A stretch of 64,000 bases of DNA from Comamonadaceae bacterium PBBC1 (GTDB taxonomy: Bacteria; Pseudomonadota; Gammaproteobacteria; Burkholderiales; Burkholderiaceae_C), in the NCBI GenBank assembly GCA_002256145.1, contig NKIP01000001.1, forward strand, positions 62,001 to 126,000, read 5' to 3'. Below are positions 18,096-27,970 of this stretch, piece by piece. The notes beneath the pieces are model-generated. The model made no database searches and was not told where the DNA came from. It was given only the letters and a program-made list of their open reading frames with translations. The stretch's first letter is position 1. Every line of letters starts with the position of its first letter. Both the position numbers and the translations under genes were made by a program.

Positions 18096-18377
18096 TCAGT
18101 TCTCCTTGGTTCGAACTCTGGGCATCCACCCAGTTCTCAAAGCACGCGCCCAATCAGGACGGCCACGCTTGTCTGCCAAAAGCGCCATGGATTCATGGTC
18201 ATAAGGCACGCTGATCAACTCACAACACCAGCCCCTTCCCAATTTTTCGACCACCGCATAACGCGCATCGGGGCTGCCGTTCTCTATGCGATGGAACTTG
18301 GACAAAGGGTAAGGGTGATCGTCATCGTAAGAAGGCAAATTGCCATGAATATCTGAAACAAATGCCAATCGCATCAC
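18096..18377 (-). pseudogene. Calcineurin-like metallophosphoesterase with large internal deletion
   Basis: The 93-residue frame starts with MMRLAFVSDIHGNLP, the metal-binding motif I of metallophosphoesterases, and then jumps to the C-terminal end seen in YfcE-like/MPP family proteins (GSPDARYAVVEKLG, VPYDHESMALLADKRGRPDW). Family members are about 240 aa. The middle, with the GDxxD, GNHD and histidine ligands, is missing although the frame is kept. It is therefore almost certainly inactive as an enzyme. It ends 2 bp before the YciI gene. Confidence 0.75.
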
Positions 18378-18395
18378 GCCCCCTTTGGGTATGTT

Positions 18396-19814
18396 TTAAG
18401 CCTGTCTGGCAAGCCAGTGTCGACCTGCTGGCGTCAGTCGGTATTTTTGAAGACGACTCTGGGGCTTATCGGGGACCGTCATCTCCAGAACGCCCAAGGC
18501 CAAAGCCGTTTGCTGATAGTGGACACGGAAGTGTTTTTCGTCTTTCAAGCCCAACGCGCTCATCAACTCAACGCGGCTCATCTCGCCATTGATCCGCCTC
18601 AACATGCGCTCCACTTCGGGGGTGACTTCGGGGGTGACTTCGGGGGTGACTTGGGCTTCGACTTGTTCGCTCTGCCCCTGCCCCGCCCTGAGCACCTTCA
18701 AATACGCAGGGTCAAATGGGAATTCCAGCCACATGTCAAACGGTTGGTAGCGCAGCAATGGCTTGGGCGTGCCCGCCGCAGCGCATGCCGCAAAGATGCG
18801 CTCCACCCCACGGCCCCAAGCCTCGATTTCGCCCGCCCTGAAAAAAGCATTCGCAATGGCCGGGTTGTAGGGGTTGGAAGAATGTGCGCCCAGCAGCGTG
18901 TCCAGGGTCCAGCCCTCGGGCAAGACCGCAGGGTTCCAAATGCGCAAGCGGTCTTCGTACACACGGATCTGGACCGGCGCGGTGACCGCATAGTCGCGGT
19001 GCACCAGCGCATTCAGCAGTGCCTCGCGAAGCGCCGCACGCGGGACAGGAAAGGTCTCCACCCGCACAATGCCGTCGTAAGAAATGACCGCCTTCAGGTA
19101 CTTGGTCAGCAACAGGTCCAGCGTGTTCTTGACTTGGTGGAACAAATCGCCTTCAACCTCGTCGTGGTACAGCAACTCGGTCTCTGACTCGAAATAACCC
19201 ACCTTCACAAACGCCCCAGTCACAAAACGCTGCGGGTCAGCCGCAAACAGCAACGCCGTGGCACGTTTGAAATAGGTGCCTTCTTTCAGGCGCAACTTGT
19301 CGAGCAAGTTGGCATCGCTATCGGCCAGGGTCTCTGCATCGAGCCGCCCGCTGCGCTGGGCCAGCTGACGAAACCGCGCCATGGCCGGTGCCGACACATC
19401 GGCCAGACTGAACTGGGGCAGCGGTACGCCGTCCCAAGTGCGGCCATGGCGACCCAAAAGAAAACGATCCAGCGCCGCGCCCTTGAGTTCTTGCAGCGTG
19501 CTGCCGCTGCGCATGTAGTAATGGCCTCGGTAGCTGATCGGATTGGGGTATGCCTGCACCACCACCTCCAGGTAGGGCAAGTCAGCTTCGTCGTGCAGGT
19601 TCACATCGACCACAATGCCCAACAGATCGCGCACCTTGTTGGGCAAATCTTCCAGCAGCTTGGCCGCATCGGGCAAGCCCACCACTCGGCCCTTGTCATT
19701 CACCCCCAGCAGCAAACGCCCGCCTTGCGCATTGGCAAAGCCGGAAACCCAGCGCAGGTAGTCATCGCGCCAGGTTTCTTTCCATTCGGTGTGCTGGGAT
19801 TCTTGCTTGAGCAT
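18396..19814 (-). CDS. AlbA_2/Schlafen-domain ATP-binding protein (RecG-like C terminus)
   Basis: 472 aa. The N-terminal AlbA_2 (Schlafen-like) domain spans about residues 1-120 (ESQHTEWKETWRDDYLRWV, GGRLLLGVNDKGRVVGL). The central part is of the type often called transcriptional regulator/ATP-dependent helicase RecG-like (REALLNALVHRDYA, RIWNPAVLPEGW). A VTPE tandem repeat separates it from a C-terminal winged-helix-like region (MSRVELMSALGLKDEKHFR). Members include putative regulators and defence-associated proteins. The ATG at 19814 gives MLKQESQHTEWKE; the upstream start at 19856 overlaps the deaminase end. Confidence 0.85.
   Translation of the reverse strand: MLKQESQHTEWKETWRDDYLRWVSGFANAQGGRLLLGVNDKGRVVGLPDAAKLLEDLPNKVRDLLGIVVDVNLHDEADLPYLEVVVQAYPNPISYRGHYYMRSGSTLQELKGAALDRFLLGRHGRTWDGVPLPQFSLADVSAPAMARFRQLAQRSGRLDAETLADSDANLLDKLRLKEGTYFKRATALLFAADPQRFVTGAFVKVGYFESETELLYHDEVEGDLFHQVKNTLDLLLTKYLKAVISYDGIVRVETFPVPRAALREALLNALVHRDYAVTAPVQIRVYEDRLRIWNPAVLPEGWTLDTLLGAHSSNPYNPAIANAFFRAGEIEAWGRGVERIFAACAAAGTPKPLLRYQPFDMWLEFPFDPAYLKVLRAGQGQSEQVEAQVTPEVTPEVTPEVERMLRRINGEMSRVELMSALGLKDEKHFRVHYQQTALALGVLEMTVPDKPQSRLQKYRLTPAGRHWLARQA
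18614..18649. repeat. Three perfect 12-bp tandem repeats
   Basis: The unit cttcgggggtga occurs three times in a row and on the minus strand encodes repeated Val-Thr-Pro-Glu within the AlbA_2 protein linker. The unit length is a multiple of three, so copy-number changes keep the frame and only alter linker length. Confidence 0.9.
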
Positions 19815-19839
19815 CGCGCCATTTTGACAGGCAAAGCCC

Positions 19840-21125
<1,286 letters not shown>

Positions 21126-21345
21126 GGGCTATTTTGCACGGCTTGACGCTCCACACCCTTGAATTCGCCACCAAGGCAGCGGTCTGCGTGACTCCATCGC
21201 GGTGATGGGGCCGCGATCACCACCAAGGATTCCTACGAAGACAGGGCTGGCTCCATGGTTTGTCGCCCAAATTACAGGACATTGGCCACTTTGTGCAAGC
21301 ATGAGCATGCTCGTTTTAGATCGGTTCAATACCTCTGGAGACTCC

Positions 21346-22323
21346 ATGTTCCGCGTTGCCAAGCCTCTGATCGCTGTTGTGTCCACCGTTTTGCTGGCCT
21401 TTGCTGCGCCAGTCATGGCGCAAACCTTCCCCAACAAGCCTATCCGCATCATCGTGCCCTTTCCACCCGGTGGCGGCAACGATGTGATCGCCCGCGTGGT
21501 CGCCCAAAAGCTCAATGAACGTCTGGGTCAGCAAGTGGTGATCGACAACCGGGCCGGAGCCAACGGCATTGTGGGTCTGCAGGCCTTGATGCAATCGCCT
21601 GCGGACGGCTACACCCTGGCGGTAGCGGCTGCAGGCCCCATGGCGGTCAACCCCAGCCTCTACGACAAATTGCCCTATGACCCACTGAAGGATTTCGCGC
21701 CCATCACCAACATGGTGAATTTTCCTTTGCTCTTGGTCACGCACCCTTCGGTGCCGGCCAAAACAACGCTGGAGTTGATCAACCTGGCCAAATCGAAACC
21801 CAAGCAGTTGTTCTTCGCATCCCCAGGCAGCGGCAACTCAGGCCATTTGGCGGGCGAGTTGTTCAACTCCATGGCCAACGTGCAAACGGTGCATGTGCCG
21901 TACAAAGGCCAAGGCCCGGCTTTGTCCGATTTGTTGGCGGGCCAAGTCCAGATGCTTTACAGCAGCATTCCTTCTGTGATCAACCAGGTGAAATCTGGCC
22001 AACTCAAAGCCGTTGCCGTGGGCAGTGCCAAGCGCGTGCCTTCCCTGGCCGACATCCCCACCATTTCTGAAAGTGGATTGCCTGGCTACGAGGCTTACTC
22101 TTGGGTCGGCATTGTGGCACCCGCCAAAACACCCAAAGAGATCGTGACACGGCTCAACCGCGAAATTGTGGACATTCTCAAACTACCCGACGTGGCCGAA
22201 AAGCTGAATCAACAAGGTGCCTTGCCTGTGGGGGACACGCCTGAGCAATTTGCGAGCTACATCAAAGACGAAATCGTCAAGTGGGGCGCTGTGGTGCGCT
22301 CGGCCAACATCAAAGCAGATTGA
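21346..22323 (+). CDS. TTT-family periplasmic solute receptor (Bug protein)
   Basis: 325 aa. The signal peptide spans about 1-26 (ending APVMAQ), followed by TFPNKPIRIIVPFPPGGGNDV, the canonical Bug N terminus, then QTVHVPYKGQGPALSDLLAG and the terminal ANIKAD. It probably captures an organic acid. ggag lies 7 bp before the ATG. The gene is followed 13 bp later by a carboxymuconolactone-decarboxylase-family gene, so the two form an operon and the ligand may be linked to that enzyme's pathway. Confidence 0.93.
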   Translation: MFRVAKPLIAVVSTVLLAFAAPVMAQTFPNKPIRIIVPFPPGGGNDVIARVVAQKLNERLGQQVVIDNRAGANGIVGLQALMQSPADGYTLAVAAAGPMAVNPSLYDKLPYDPLKDFAPITNMVNFPLLLVTHPSVPAKTTLELINLAKSKPKQLFFASPGSGNSGHLAGELFNSMANVQTVHVPYKGQGPALSDLLAGQVQMLYSSIPSVINQVKSGQLKAVAVGSAKRVPSLADIPTISESGLPGYEAYSWVGIVAPAKTPKEIVTRLNREIVDILKLPDVAEKLNQQGALPVGDTPEQFASYIKDEIVKWGAVVRSANIKAD

Positions 22324-22336
22324 AGGAACCCTTGCC

Positions 22337-22864
22337 ATGAAAACCGCCAACAACAAGAAGTCTGACACCGCCCCCAAGTCCGAGGGCTACAAAGCCGGCT
22401 TGGCCATGCGCAAAAAAGTGCTGGGCGATGATTACGTCGAACGCTCATTTGCCAACGCCGATGACCTGAACATGCCTTTTCAGGAACTGGCCACCGAGTT
22501 CGCCTGGGGCAAGGTCTGGACCCGGCCGGGCCTGACCCTGAAAGAGCGCAGCTTGTCCACGCTGTCGATGTGTATTGCCTTGAACCGGCCCGCCGAAATC
22601 AAAATTCACCTCAGAGGGGCTGTTCGCAATGGCGTCTCGCGCGAAGAATTGCGCGAGCTGATTTTGCACTCCTTCCTTTACTGCGGCGGTCCTGCCGCGC
22701 TGGACGCCTACAAGGCGGTGCGCGACGAATTGCCCTTGATCGAAGCAGCGGAAAAAGCGGCCAAAAAACTGGCCACCACGGCAAAAACAAAACCCGCCAA
22801 AACAAAACCTGCCAAAAGTCCTGCCAAGGCCTCAACCAAATCAACAGCCAAGATCAAGGCTTGA
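22337..22864 (+). CDS. Carboxymuconolactone decarboxylase-family protein with Lys/Ala-rich tail
   Basis: 175 aa. The CMD core (about residues 30-125) resembles PcaC-type proteins: FAWGKVWTRPGLTLKERSL, MCIALNRPAEIKIHLRGAVRNG in part, and EELRELILHSFLYCGGPAALDA. PcaC decarboxylates 4-carboxymuconolactone in protocatechuate breakdown; other members are thiol peroxidases, but only isolated Cys residues are seen here. The last 40 residues are a low-complexity tail of AKTKPAK-like repeats, unusual for the family. It lies in an operon behind a TTT receptor. The end overlaps the convergent dehydrogenase by 11 bp. Confidence 0.85.
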   Translation: MKTANNKKSDTAPKSEGYKAGLAMRKKVLGDDYVERSFANADDLNMPFQELATEFAWGKVWTRPGLTLKERSLSTLSMCIALNRPAEIKIHLRGAVRNGVSREELRELILHSFLYCGGPAALDAYKAVRDELPLIEAAEKAAKKLATTAKTKPAKTKPAKSPAKASTKSTAKIKA

Positions 22865-23807
22865 CCGGTTTTTTGCTTCGCCCCTTGGCGGGTGCAATAC
22901 CTGCCATGGCCGACATGACCTCAGCAGTGGACGCCGTGTCTTCCAGGGCCAACCCCTGGGCCATGGCACTGGTGTAGATCGCGGCGCAGGTCGAGAACAG
23001 CGGGGTCGGACAGTTCACCGACTTGGCCATGTCGCCAATGACCTGCATGTCTTTTTGCCAGACCTCAACCTTCATGGTGGGTGGGCTGTATTGGCGTTCC
23101 AGCATCATGGGCATGCGCAAGCGCATGACGCCTGTGCCCAGCACGGGACTGTTGCCAAAGAGATCCAGGACGTCCTGAGGGTTCAGCCCCATTTTGCGGG
23201 CCAGCGTCACGGACTCGGCATACGCCACGTTGTAAATGGCCACCAAATGATTGGCCGCAAACTTCATCTTGGTGCCGTTGCCGTAAGGCCCCACAAAAGA
23301 CACCTTGTCCGTGAACACCTGCAGCACGGGCAATACCTTTCGGTGCGCCGTTTCTTTGCCACTGACAAAAAAAGTCCAGGCCCGCTCTTTGATGCGCACG
23401 GCGGTGCCGCTGATGGGCGCGTCCAAAGTAACGATGCCCATCTTGCCCAAGGCATTGGCACACGCGTCTTTGTCCGCCATGGGCAAGGTGCTGGTCTCGA
23501 TGACGATGGGCTTGTGTGCCCATTGCGACTTGGGCACGGCAGCGATCGATTGGGTCACTTGGGCCAAGGCTTGCGATGTGGACAAGGAGACGATCACCAC
23601 GTCCGACTGGCTGGCCACATCGGCCGCACTGCCCAGGCACTGACCACCGGCACGCTTGAGGCGTGCCAAGGCTTTGGCATCGATGTCGCAACCGCAAACC
23701 GTGTAGCCCTGCTGCAGCAAAGCCTCGGCCATGGTGCCACCCATGATGCCCAGACCCACAACACCCACCCGAGGCAAAGCGGGCTTGGTTTTTCCGGACG
23801 TGGCCAT
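22854..23807 (-). CDS. NAD(P)-dependent 3-hydroxyisobutyrate dehydrogenase-family oxidoreductase
   Basis: 317 aa beta-hydroxyacid dehydrogenase. The Rossmann motif GVVGLGIMGGTMAEALL is at about residues 15-31. The substrate loop DAPISGTAVRIKE is at about 134-146. The catalytic Lys region GNGTKMKFAANHL is at about 181-193. It oxidises a short beta-hydroxy acid such as 3-hydroxyisobutyrate, tartronate semialdehyde or a related compound. It lies 4 bp after the DUF336 gene on the same strand. The substrate is not deducible. Confidence 0.9.
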   Translation of the reverse strand: MATSGKTKPALPRVGVVGLGIMGGTMAEALLQQGYTVCGCDIDAKALARLKRAGGQCLGSAADVASQSDVVIVSLSTSQALAQVTQSIAAVPKSQWAHKPIVIETSTLPMADKDACANALGKMGIVTLDAPISGTAVRIKERAWTFFVSGKETAHRKVLPVLQVFTDKVSFVGPYGNGTKMKFAANHLVAIYNVAYAESVTLARKMGLNPQDVLDLFGNSPVLGTGVMRLRMPMMLERQYSPPTMKVEVWQKDMQVIGDMAKSVNCPTPLFSTCAAIYTSAMAQGLALEDTASTAEVMSAMAGIAPAKGRSKKPVKP

Positions 23808-23811
23808 GGCC

Positions 23812-24237
23812 TCAACCCGCCACCAAGCCAGCGGCCTGAATGCCTGCGATGCAAATCAACTCATCCTCATCACCGGTGCCGCCGCTGGCACCCGCAGATC
23901 CCAAAATCTGGCCTTGGGCATCCTTGATGAGGACAGCGCCCGGTTGTGGCAAAAACTTGCCCTCTGCCGTGGCGGCCAAGGCCACGAAAAAGTTGGGGTT
24001 GTCTTTGGCCCGTTCGGCCAAAGCACGGCTGGACGAGCCCATGCCGACAGCGCCCCAAGCTTTGCCCCGGGCGATGTCAAAGCGGAACATGCTGGCACCA
24101 TCTTCACGCGCAAAAGCCACCAACTGCCCCGAGGCATCGAGCACCACAATGCCCATGGGTTTGTAGGAGGCGGCTCGCGCAGCCGCGATGGCACCTTGCA
24201 AGATGAGGTTGGCTTGGTTCAAGGACAGAGTGTTCAC
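23812..24237 (-). CDS. DUF336/HbpS-like (GlcG family) protein
   Basis: 141 aa. The GlcG/HbpS fold is indicated by LNQANLILQGAIAAARA, MGIVVLDASGQLVAFARED, ARGKAWGAVGMG and GSAGASGGTGDEDELIC. Members bind heme or sit in glycolate and aromatic-acid operons with unclear function. A GTG at 24237 with AGGA 8 bp upstream is the preferred start; a TTG 18 bp further upstream is possible. The 4-bp gap to the dehydrogenase gene downstream implies one operon. Confidence 0.86.
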   Translation of the reverse strand: MNTLSLNQANLILQGAIAAARAASYKPMGIVVLDASGQLVAFAREDGASMFRFDIARGKAWGAVGMGSSSRALAERAKDNPNFFVALAATAEGKFLPQPGAVLIKDAQGQILGSAGASGGTGDEDELICIAGIQAAGLVAG

Positions 24238-24340
24238 AGCTAATTTCCTGATCAATGTGGCAAATCAACTCAGGCTATCAGAATCGCATTGAAAGCCTGT
24301 CGTGTGTTTGACATGGCAGCCAGCAGGCGGCAAGACGCGA

Positions 24341-25624
24341 CTAAACCAGCTTTTCCACACCGCGTGACCAGCAGACCTTCTTGTGGCTGAAGGCTTCATG
24401 CTGCTCTTCGACTTTGTCCAGCTCATAAAGGTAATTGACCATCAGGCCGGCCGATTGTTGCAGCCCCTTTGAGGACAGATCGGCAGCCCAATTGATCTGG
24501 TGCAAAGTGGCTCCGTTGCTCAAGTGAAATTTACCCACGGCGTCGCCTTGAGGCTCAGGGGTTTTGTGCATCAGGTACAGGGCACACAGACGCATGAGTG
24601 GCGCTTTTTCATGCGGATCGCTGCGCTCGGGATGCCAGCCATTTTTCAATCGTTCTGCCCAGCTCAGGCTGCCAATCGACAAGCTATTTTTAGCCTCATG
24701 CCATTTGCGCTGCTGAGCCGAACTGAGCTTTTCTTCGGGCAAGGCAGCGCCCGCATCCAGCCACTGGGTGAAACCTGGAATGGGCGAGAGGGTCGAGAAC
24801 ATTTTCAGGGTCGGGATGTCCTCAATCAGTTTTTGAGCCACCCGTTTGATCAGGAAGTTGCCCAAAGACACGCCCCTCAACCCTGGCTGGCAATTGCTGA
24901 TGGAGTAAAAAATAGCCGCTTTGAAACTTTTGGTGTCGCCCACCGGGGCCTGCTTGTTGATCAAATCCGCCACATTTTTGGCCATGTGGGACACCAAGGC
25001 CACCTCGACAAAAATCAGCGGCTCGCCTGGCAGTTGGGGGTGAAAAAATGCAAAACACCGACGATCGGGTTGCAAACGGCGGCGCAAGTCGTCCCACCCG
25101 TCAATGGCGTGAACGGACTCGTGTTCGATGATTTTTTCGAGCAACTGCGCGGGTGAATTCCATGTGATCTGGTGCAGCTCCAAAAAACCGGGGTTGAACC
25201 AGGAACTCAGCAAATGGTGCAAGTCCGCGTCGGCAGCTTCGAACGCCGGATGCTCTTTGAGGCAAGACAAGAGGTTGCGGCGCATTTTCAACAAAGTGGC
25301 CGTGCCCGAAGGAGCCCTGTTCACACGACGCAGCAACTCTTGCCGAGGGGGCTCCACCACCTGACACAGCTGGATCAAGCTGGATTCGTTGCGTTCGGAG
25401 TGGTAGCGCTGGGCTGCGGCCAAGACCAAAGCCGGATCGGGATTGAATTGGCTCGACAGGTGGTGGAAAAAATCGGTCTGGCTGCGTGGATCGAGGTGCT
25501 CGTAACTCTCAATGAGTTTCATGGCCATGCTTTGGGCGTTGGCCTCACCTCGCGCACTCAACAATTTTTTGGCCGTCAATTTGGCGGCATCGAGTTTCTT
25601 GTTTTGGATGAAGCGTTCGAGCAT
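24341..25624 (-). CDS. Malonyl-CoA decarboxylase
   Basis: 427 aa. It converts malonyl-CoA to acetyl-CoA and CO2. The N-terminal helical domain (about 1-105) is followed by the GNAT-like catalytic domain with FFHPQLPGEPLIFVEVAL (about 199-216), the Ser/Thr-rich SISNCQPGLRGVSLGNFLIK and TLSPIPGFTQWL, which hold the catalytic Ser and His neighbourhood. The ATG at 25624 gives the family-typical start; the upstream frame adds 17 residues without support. It is transcribed away from the FAH-hydrolase gene. Confidence 0.93.
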   Translation of the reverse strand: MLERFIQNKKLDAAKLTAKKLLSARGEANAQSMAMKLIESYEHLDPRSQTDFFHHLSSQFNPDPALVLAAAQRYHSERNESSLIQLCQVVEPPRQELLRRVNRAPSGTATLLKMRRNLLSCLKEHPAFEAADADLHHLLSSWFNPGFLELHQITWNSPAQLLEKIIEHESVHAIDGWDDLRRRLQPDRRCFAFFHPQLPGEPLIFVEVALVSHMAKNVADLINKQAPVGDTKSFKAAIFYSISNCQPGLRGVSLGNFLIKRVAQKLIEDIPTLKMFSTLSPIPGFTQWLDAGAALPEEKLSSAQQRKWHEAKNSLSIGSLSWAERLKNGWHPERSDPHEKAPLMRLCALYLMHKTPEPQGDAVGKFHLSNGATLHQINWAADLSSKGLQQSAGLMVNYLYELDKVEEQHEAFSHKKVCWSRGVEKLV

Positions 25625-25782
25625 GGTGCCCCCTTCAGGCGCGATGTGTGTGGCGGTGCAATCGGCGAGCTGCAACCGCTGTAGCCAAGCTTACACCTTC
25701 AAACCCGTCCTGTTCGGATAATGCAGCCTTTGAATTTGCGCACCCTCGCGCCCCGCCACAGCACCTTCAGGAAAGACTCACC

Positions 25783-26652
25783 ATGAAATTGTTTCGTTAC
25801 GTGCAGCAAGGTCAAGCACGCGTGGGCGTCATGCCCTCGGGCACGTCCCACCAGTTCGTTGACTTGGCCATGCTCGATGCCACAGTCACCCCCGAAATTT
25901 CCGCCTTGTTTGACCCGGTGGTGCGCGAACGCGTGGCACACAAGCTGAGCCAAACCCCGGCCGATGCCTTTCAGTCTTTGGCCCATGTGCAATTTGAAGT
26001 GCCGATCGCTCAACCGCCCAAAATTGTGTGCATGGGCTTGAATTACGCCGATCACGCCAAGGAAGGCGGCAACGCCCGTCCCGAATACCCCAGCTTTTTC
26101 ATGCGCGTGGCCACCTCCATGACGCCGCACAACGGCCCCATCGTGCGCCCCAAAGTGTCCACCAAACTGGATTACGAAGCCGAATTGGCCGTCATCATTG
26201 GACAAAAAGCCCGCCACCTGCATGCCGACAATGCCCTGGACTGTGTGTTTGGTTACGCCTGCTTCAACGATGGCAGCCTGCGCGACTACCAACGCAAATC
26301 GGCGCAATGGACGATTGGCAAAAATTTCGATGCCACCGGAGGCTTTGGCCCTTGGATCGTCACACCCGATGAATTGCCTGTGGGTGCAGAGGGCTTGCGC
26401 ATCCAAAGCCGCCTGAATGGCCAGGTCATGCAAGACGCCAACACGCGTGATTTTTTGTGGAACGTACGCGAGGCCCTGGTCATCATCACCGAATGCATGA
26501 CGCTGGAGCCCGGTGACGTGATCATCACCGGCACCCCCGCTGGTGTGGGTTATGCCCGCACACCGCCTGTGTGGATGGTGCCGGGTGACGTGTGCGAGAT
26601 TGAGATCGAGGGCATCGGCGTTTTGTCCAACACGATTGTTCAAGAAGTCTGA
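25783..26652 (+). CDS. Fumarylacetoacetate hydrolase-family protein
   Basis: 289 aa. The FAH catalytic domain begins about residue 75 (KIVCMGLNYADHAKEGG). Metal ligands lie in LDYEAELAVIIG (the two Glu) and in the FNDGS region (Asp), and EPGDVIITGTPAGVG is at about 245-259. Such enzymes hydrolyse or decarboxylate acylpyruvates or act as ureidoglycolate-lyase-like or oxopentenoate hydratases. The N terminus (about 1-70) is the usual small extra domain. Caggaaag precedes the ATG. It is convergent with BenE, which may import the aromatic acid. Confidence 0.91.
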   Translation: MKLFRYVQQGQARVGVMPSGTSHQFVDLAMLDATVTPEISALFDPVVRERVAHKLSQTPADAFQSLAHVQFEVPIAQPPKIVCMGLNYADHAKEGGNARPEYPSFFMRVATSMTPHNGPIVRPKVSTKLDYEAELAVIIGQKARHLHADNALDCVFGYACFNDGSLRDYQRKSAQWTIGKNFDATGGFGPWIVTPDELPVGAEGLRIQSRLNGQVMQDANTRDFLWNVREALVIITECMTLEPGDVIITGTPAGVGYARTPPVWMVPGDVCEIEIEGIGVLSNTIVQEV

Positions 26653-26660
26653 AGCGGGCC

Positions 26661-27914
26661 TCAGGCCTTCTGGAAGTCGCCTCGCTCCATCCACCAAGAC
26701 ACGGCAAAACCGGCCACCAGGCCCCAGAAGGCTGCACCAATGTTGAACAAGCCCAAGTCAGCCACTGTGACCAACAGGCTGACCAAGGCACCCAGTGAAA
26801 ACTTGCCCGCTCCAAACGAAGCCACAAAGGCCCCCTGCAAAACCCGCAGCATCGCCAAGCCCCCCAGCACCATGATGAATTCCTTGGGGCAGGCGAGCAT
26901 CAAGTTGGTGAAGGTGGGGGCCATCAAACCAAACATCAAAGCCAAGACGCCAAACACCAAAGCACCGCTGTAATGGCGTTTTTTTTCACCGGTCGAGGTC
27001 AGCAAGCCGTTGGTGGGACCGGTCAGGCAAGTGCTGACGGCACCAAAAACCGCACTCACGGCCGCGCCCAGACCGCAGGCCACAGCAATCATGTTCACCG
27101 GCGGCTCCTGCCCCGCGTTTTTAAGCACCGCCACACCTTGACCGTTTTGCACCACCAGCACGGTGATGGTCAGCGGCACCACCAACTCCAGCATGGCCGC
27201 CCATGACCAGACAGGCGCCTGAATGAGGGGCTGCGCCAGGCTCAACTGCCCCAGCGCCGAACCGTCCAGTCTGCCCGACAAGCCCACCGCCACGGCCCCC
27301 ACCAGCAAAGCGCCAATCACCGGCGGCAGACGCTTGCCCCAACTGGCCTGGGCCGAGAGCAGCAAAAACACGGCCACCATGGGGGCGGCAATGGCCACAT
27401 CGCTGTGCAGCGCACGCACAATGTCGAGACCAAATCTCAAAAACACCCCGGCCACCATGCCCATGACAATGGGCATGGGCAACACCGCCATGACCCGCTT
27501 GACCCAGCCACTCAGGCCCAGCAACAAGATCAGCACACTCGTGACGTAAAACGCCCCCATCACCTGCGGAAAACTCAGGTGTTGCAAGGCAGGCCCCACC
27601 AACACCGTGCCTGGAATGGTCCAGCCAAAAGCCAAAGGGGTGGCGTAGCGCCAGCTCATGAACAAGGTCACCCAACCGTTGACAAAAAACACACCAAACA
27701 CCCAAGAGGCCAGCTCTTGTGGCGACAAACCACCCCGTGATCCGACCGACAAAATGATGGCCACCGGACCGGTGGCTGCAAAGATGAAGCCGATCAAGGC
27801 ATTGCCAAAATAAGTCGCGCCAAAGTCGGCCTGAATTTGCCGCAGCGAACGCCAAGGACTCCCAGGTAATTCGAGGTGTTTGAACAAGATCAGATCCTTC
27901 CATCGTTCGCCCAT
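26661..27914 (-). CDS. benE: BenE-family benzoate/H+ symporter
   Basis: 417 aa with about twelve predicted membrane helices. BenE-family signatures include YFGNALIGFIFAATGPVAI near the start, GWTIPGTVLVGPAL, MAGVFLRFGLDIV-like GMVAGVFLRFG, and CLTGPTNGLLTSTGEKKRHY with the conserved TGPTN. These proteins import benzoate or related carboxylates. No ben/cat catabolic operon is present in the window, so the actual substrate is uncertain; it lies next to an FAH-type hydrolase. Confidence 0.92.
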   Translation of the reverse strand: MGERWKDLILFKHLELPGSPWRSLRQIQADFGATYFGNALIGFIFAATGPVAIILSVGSRGGLSPQELASWVFGVFFVNGWVTLFMSWRYATPLAFGWTIPGTVLVGPALQHLSFPQVMGAFYVTSVLILLLGLSGWVKRVMAVLPMPIVMGMVAGVFLRFGLDIVRALHSDVAIAAPMVAVFLLLSAQASWGKRLPPVIGALLVGAVAVGLSGRLDGSALGQLSLAQPLIQAPVWSWAAMLELVVPLTITVLVVQNGQGVAVLKNAGQEPPVNMIAVACGLGAAVSAVFGAVSTCLTGPTNGLLTSTGEKKRHYSGALVFGVLALMFGLMAPTFTNLMLACPKEFIMVLGGLAMLRVLQGAFVASFGAGKFSLGALVSLLVTVADLGLFNIGAAFWGLVAGFAVSWWMERGDFQKA

Positions 27915-27970
27915 TCAGAGCGGATCGGTAAATTGTCCCACCAGGCCTTCGCGGCCTTGTCACCCATGGC

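Noticed and set aside
18614..18649. Tandem repeats considered as a CRISPR-like array
   Set aside because: The units are contiguous without spacers and encode a protein linker.
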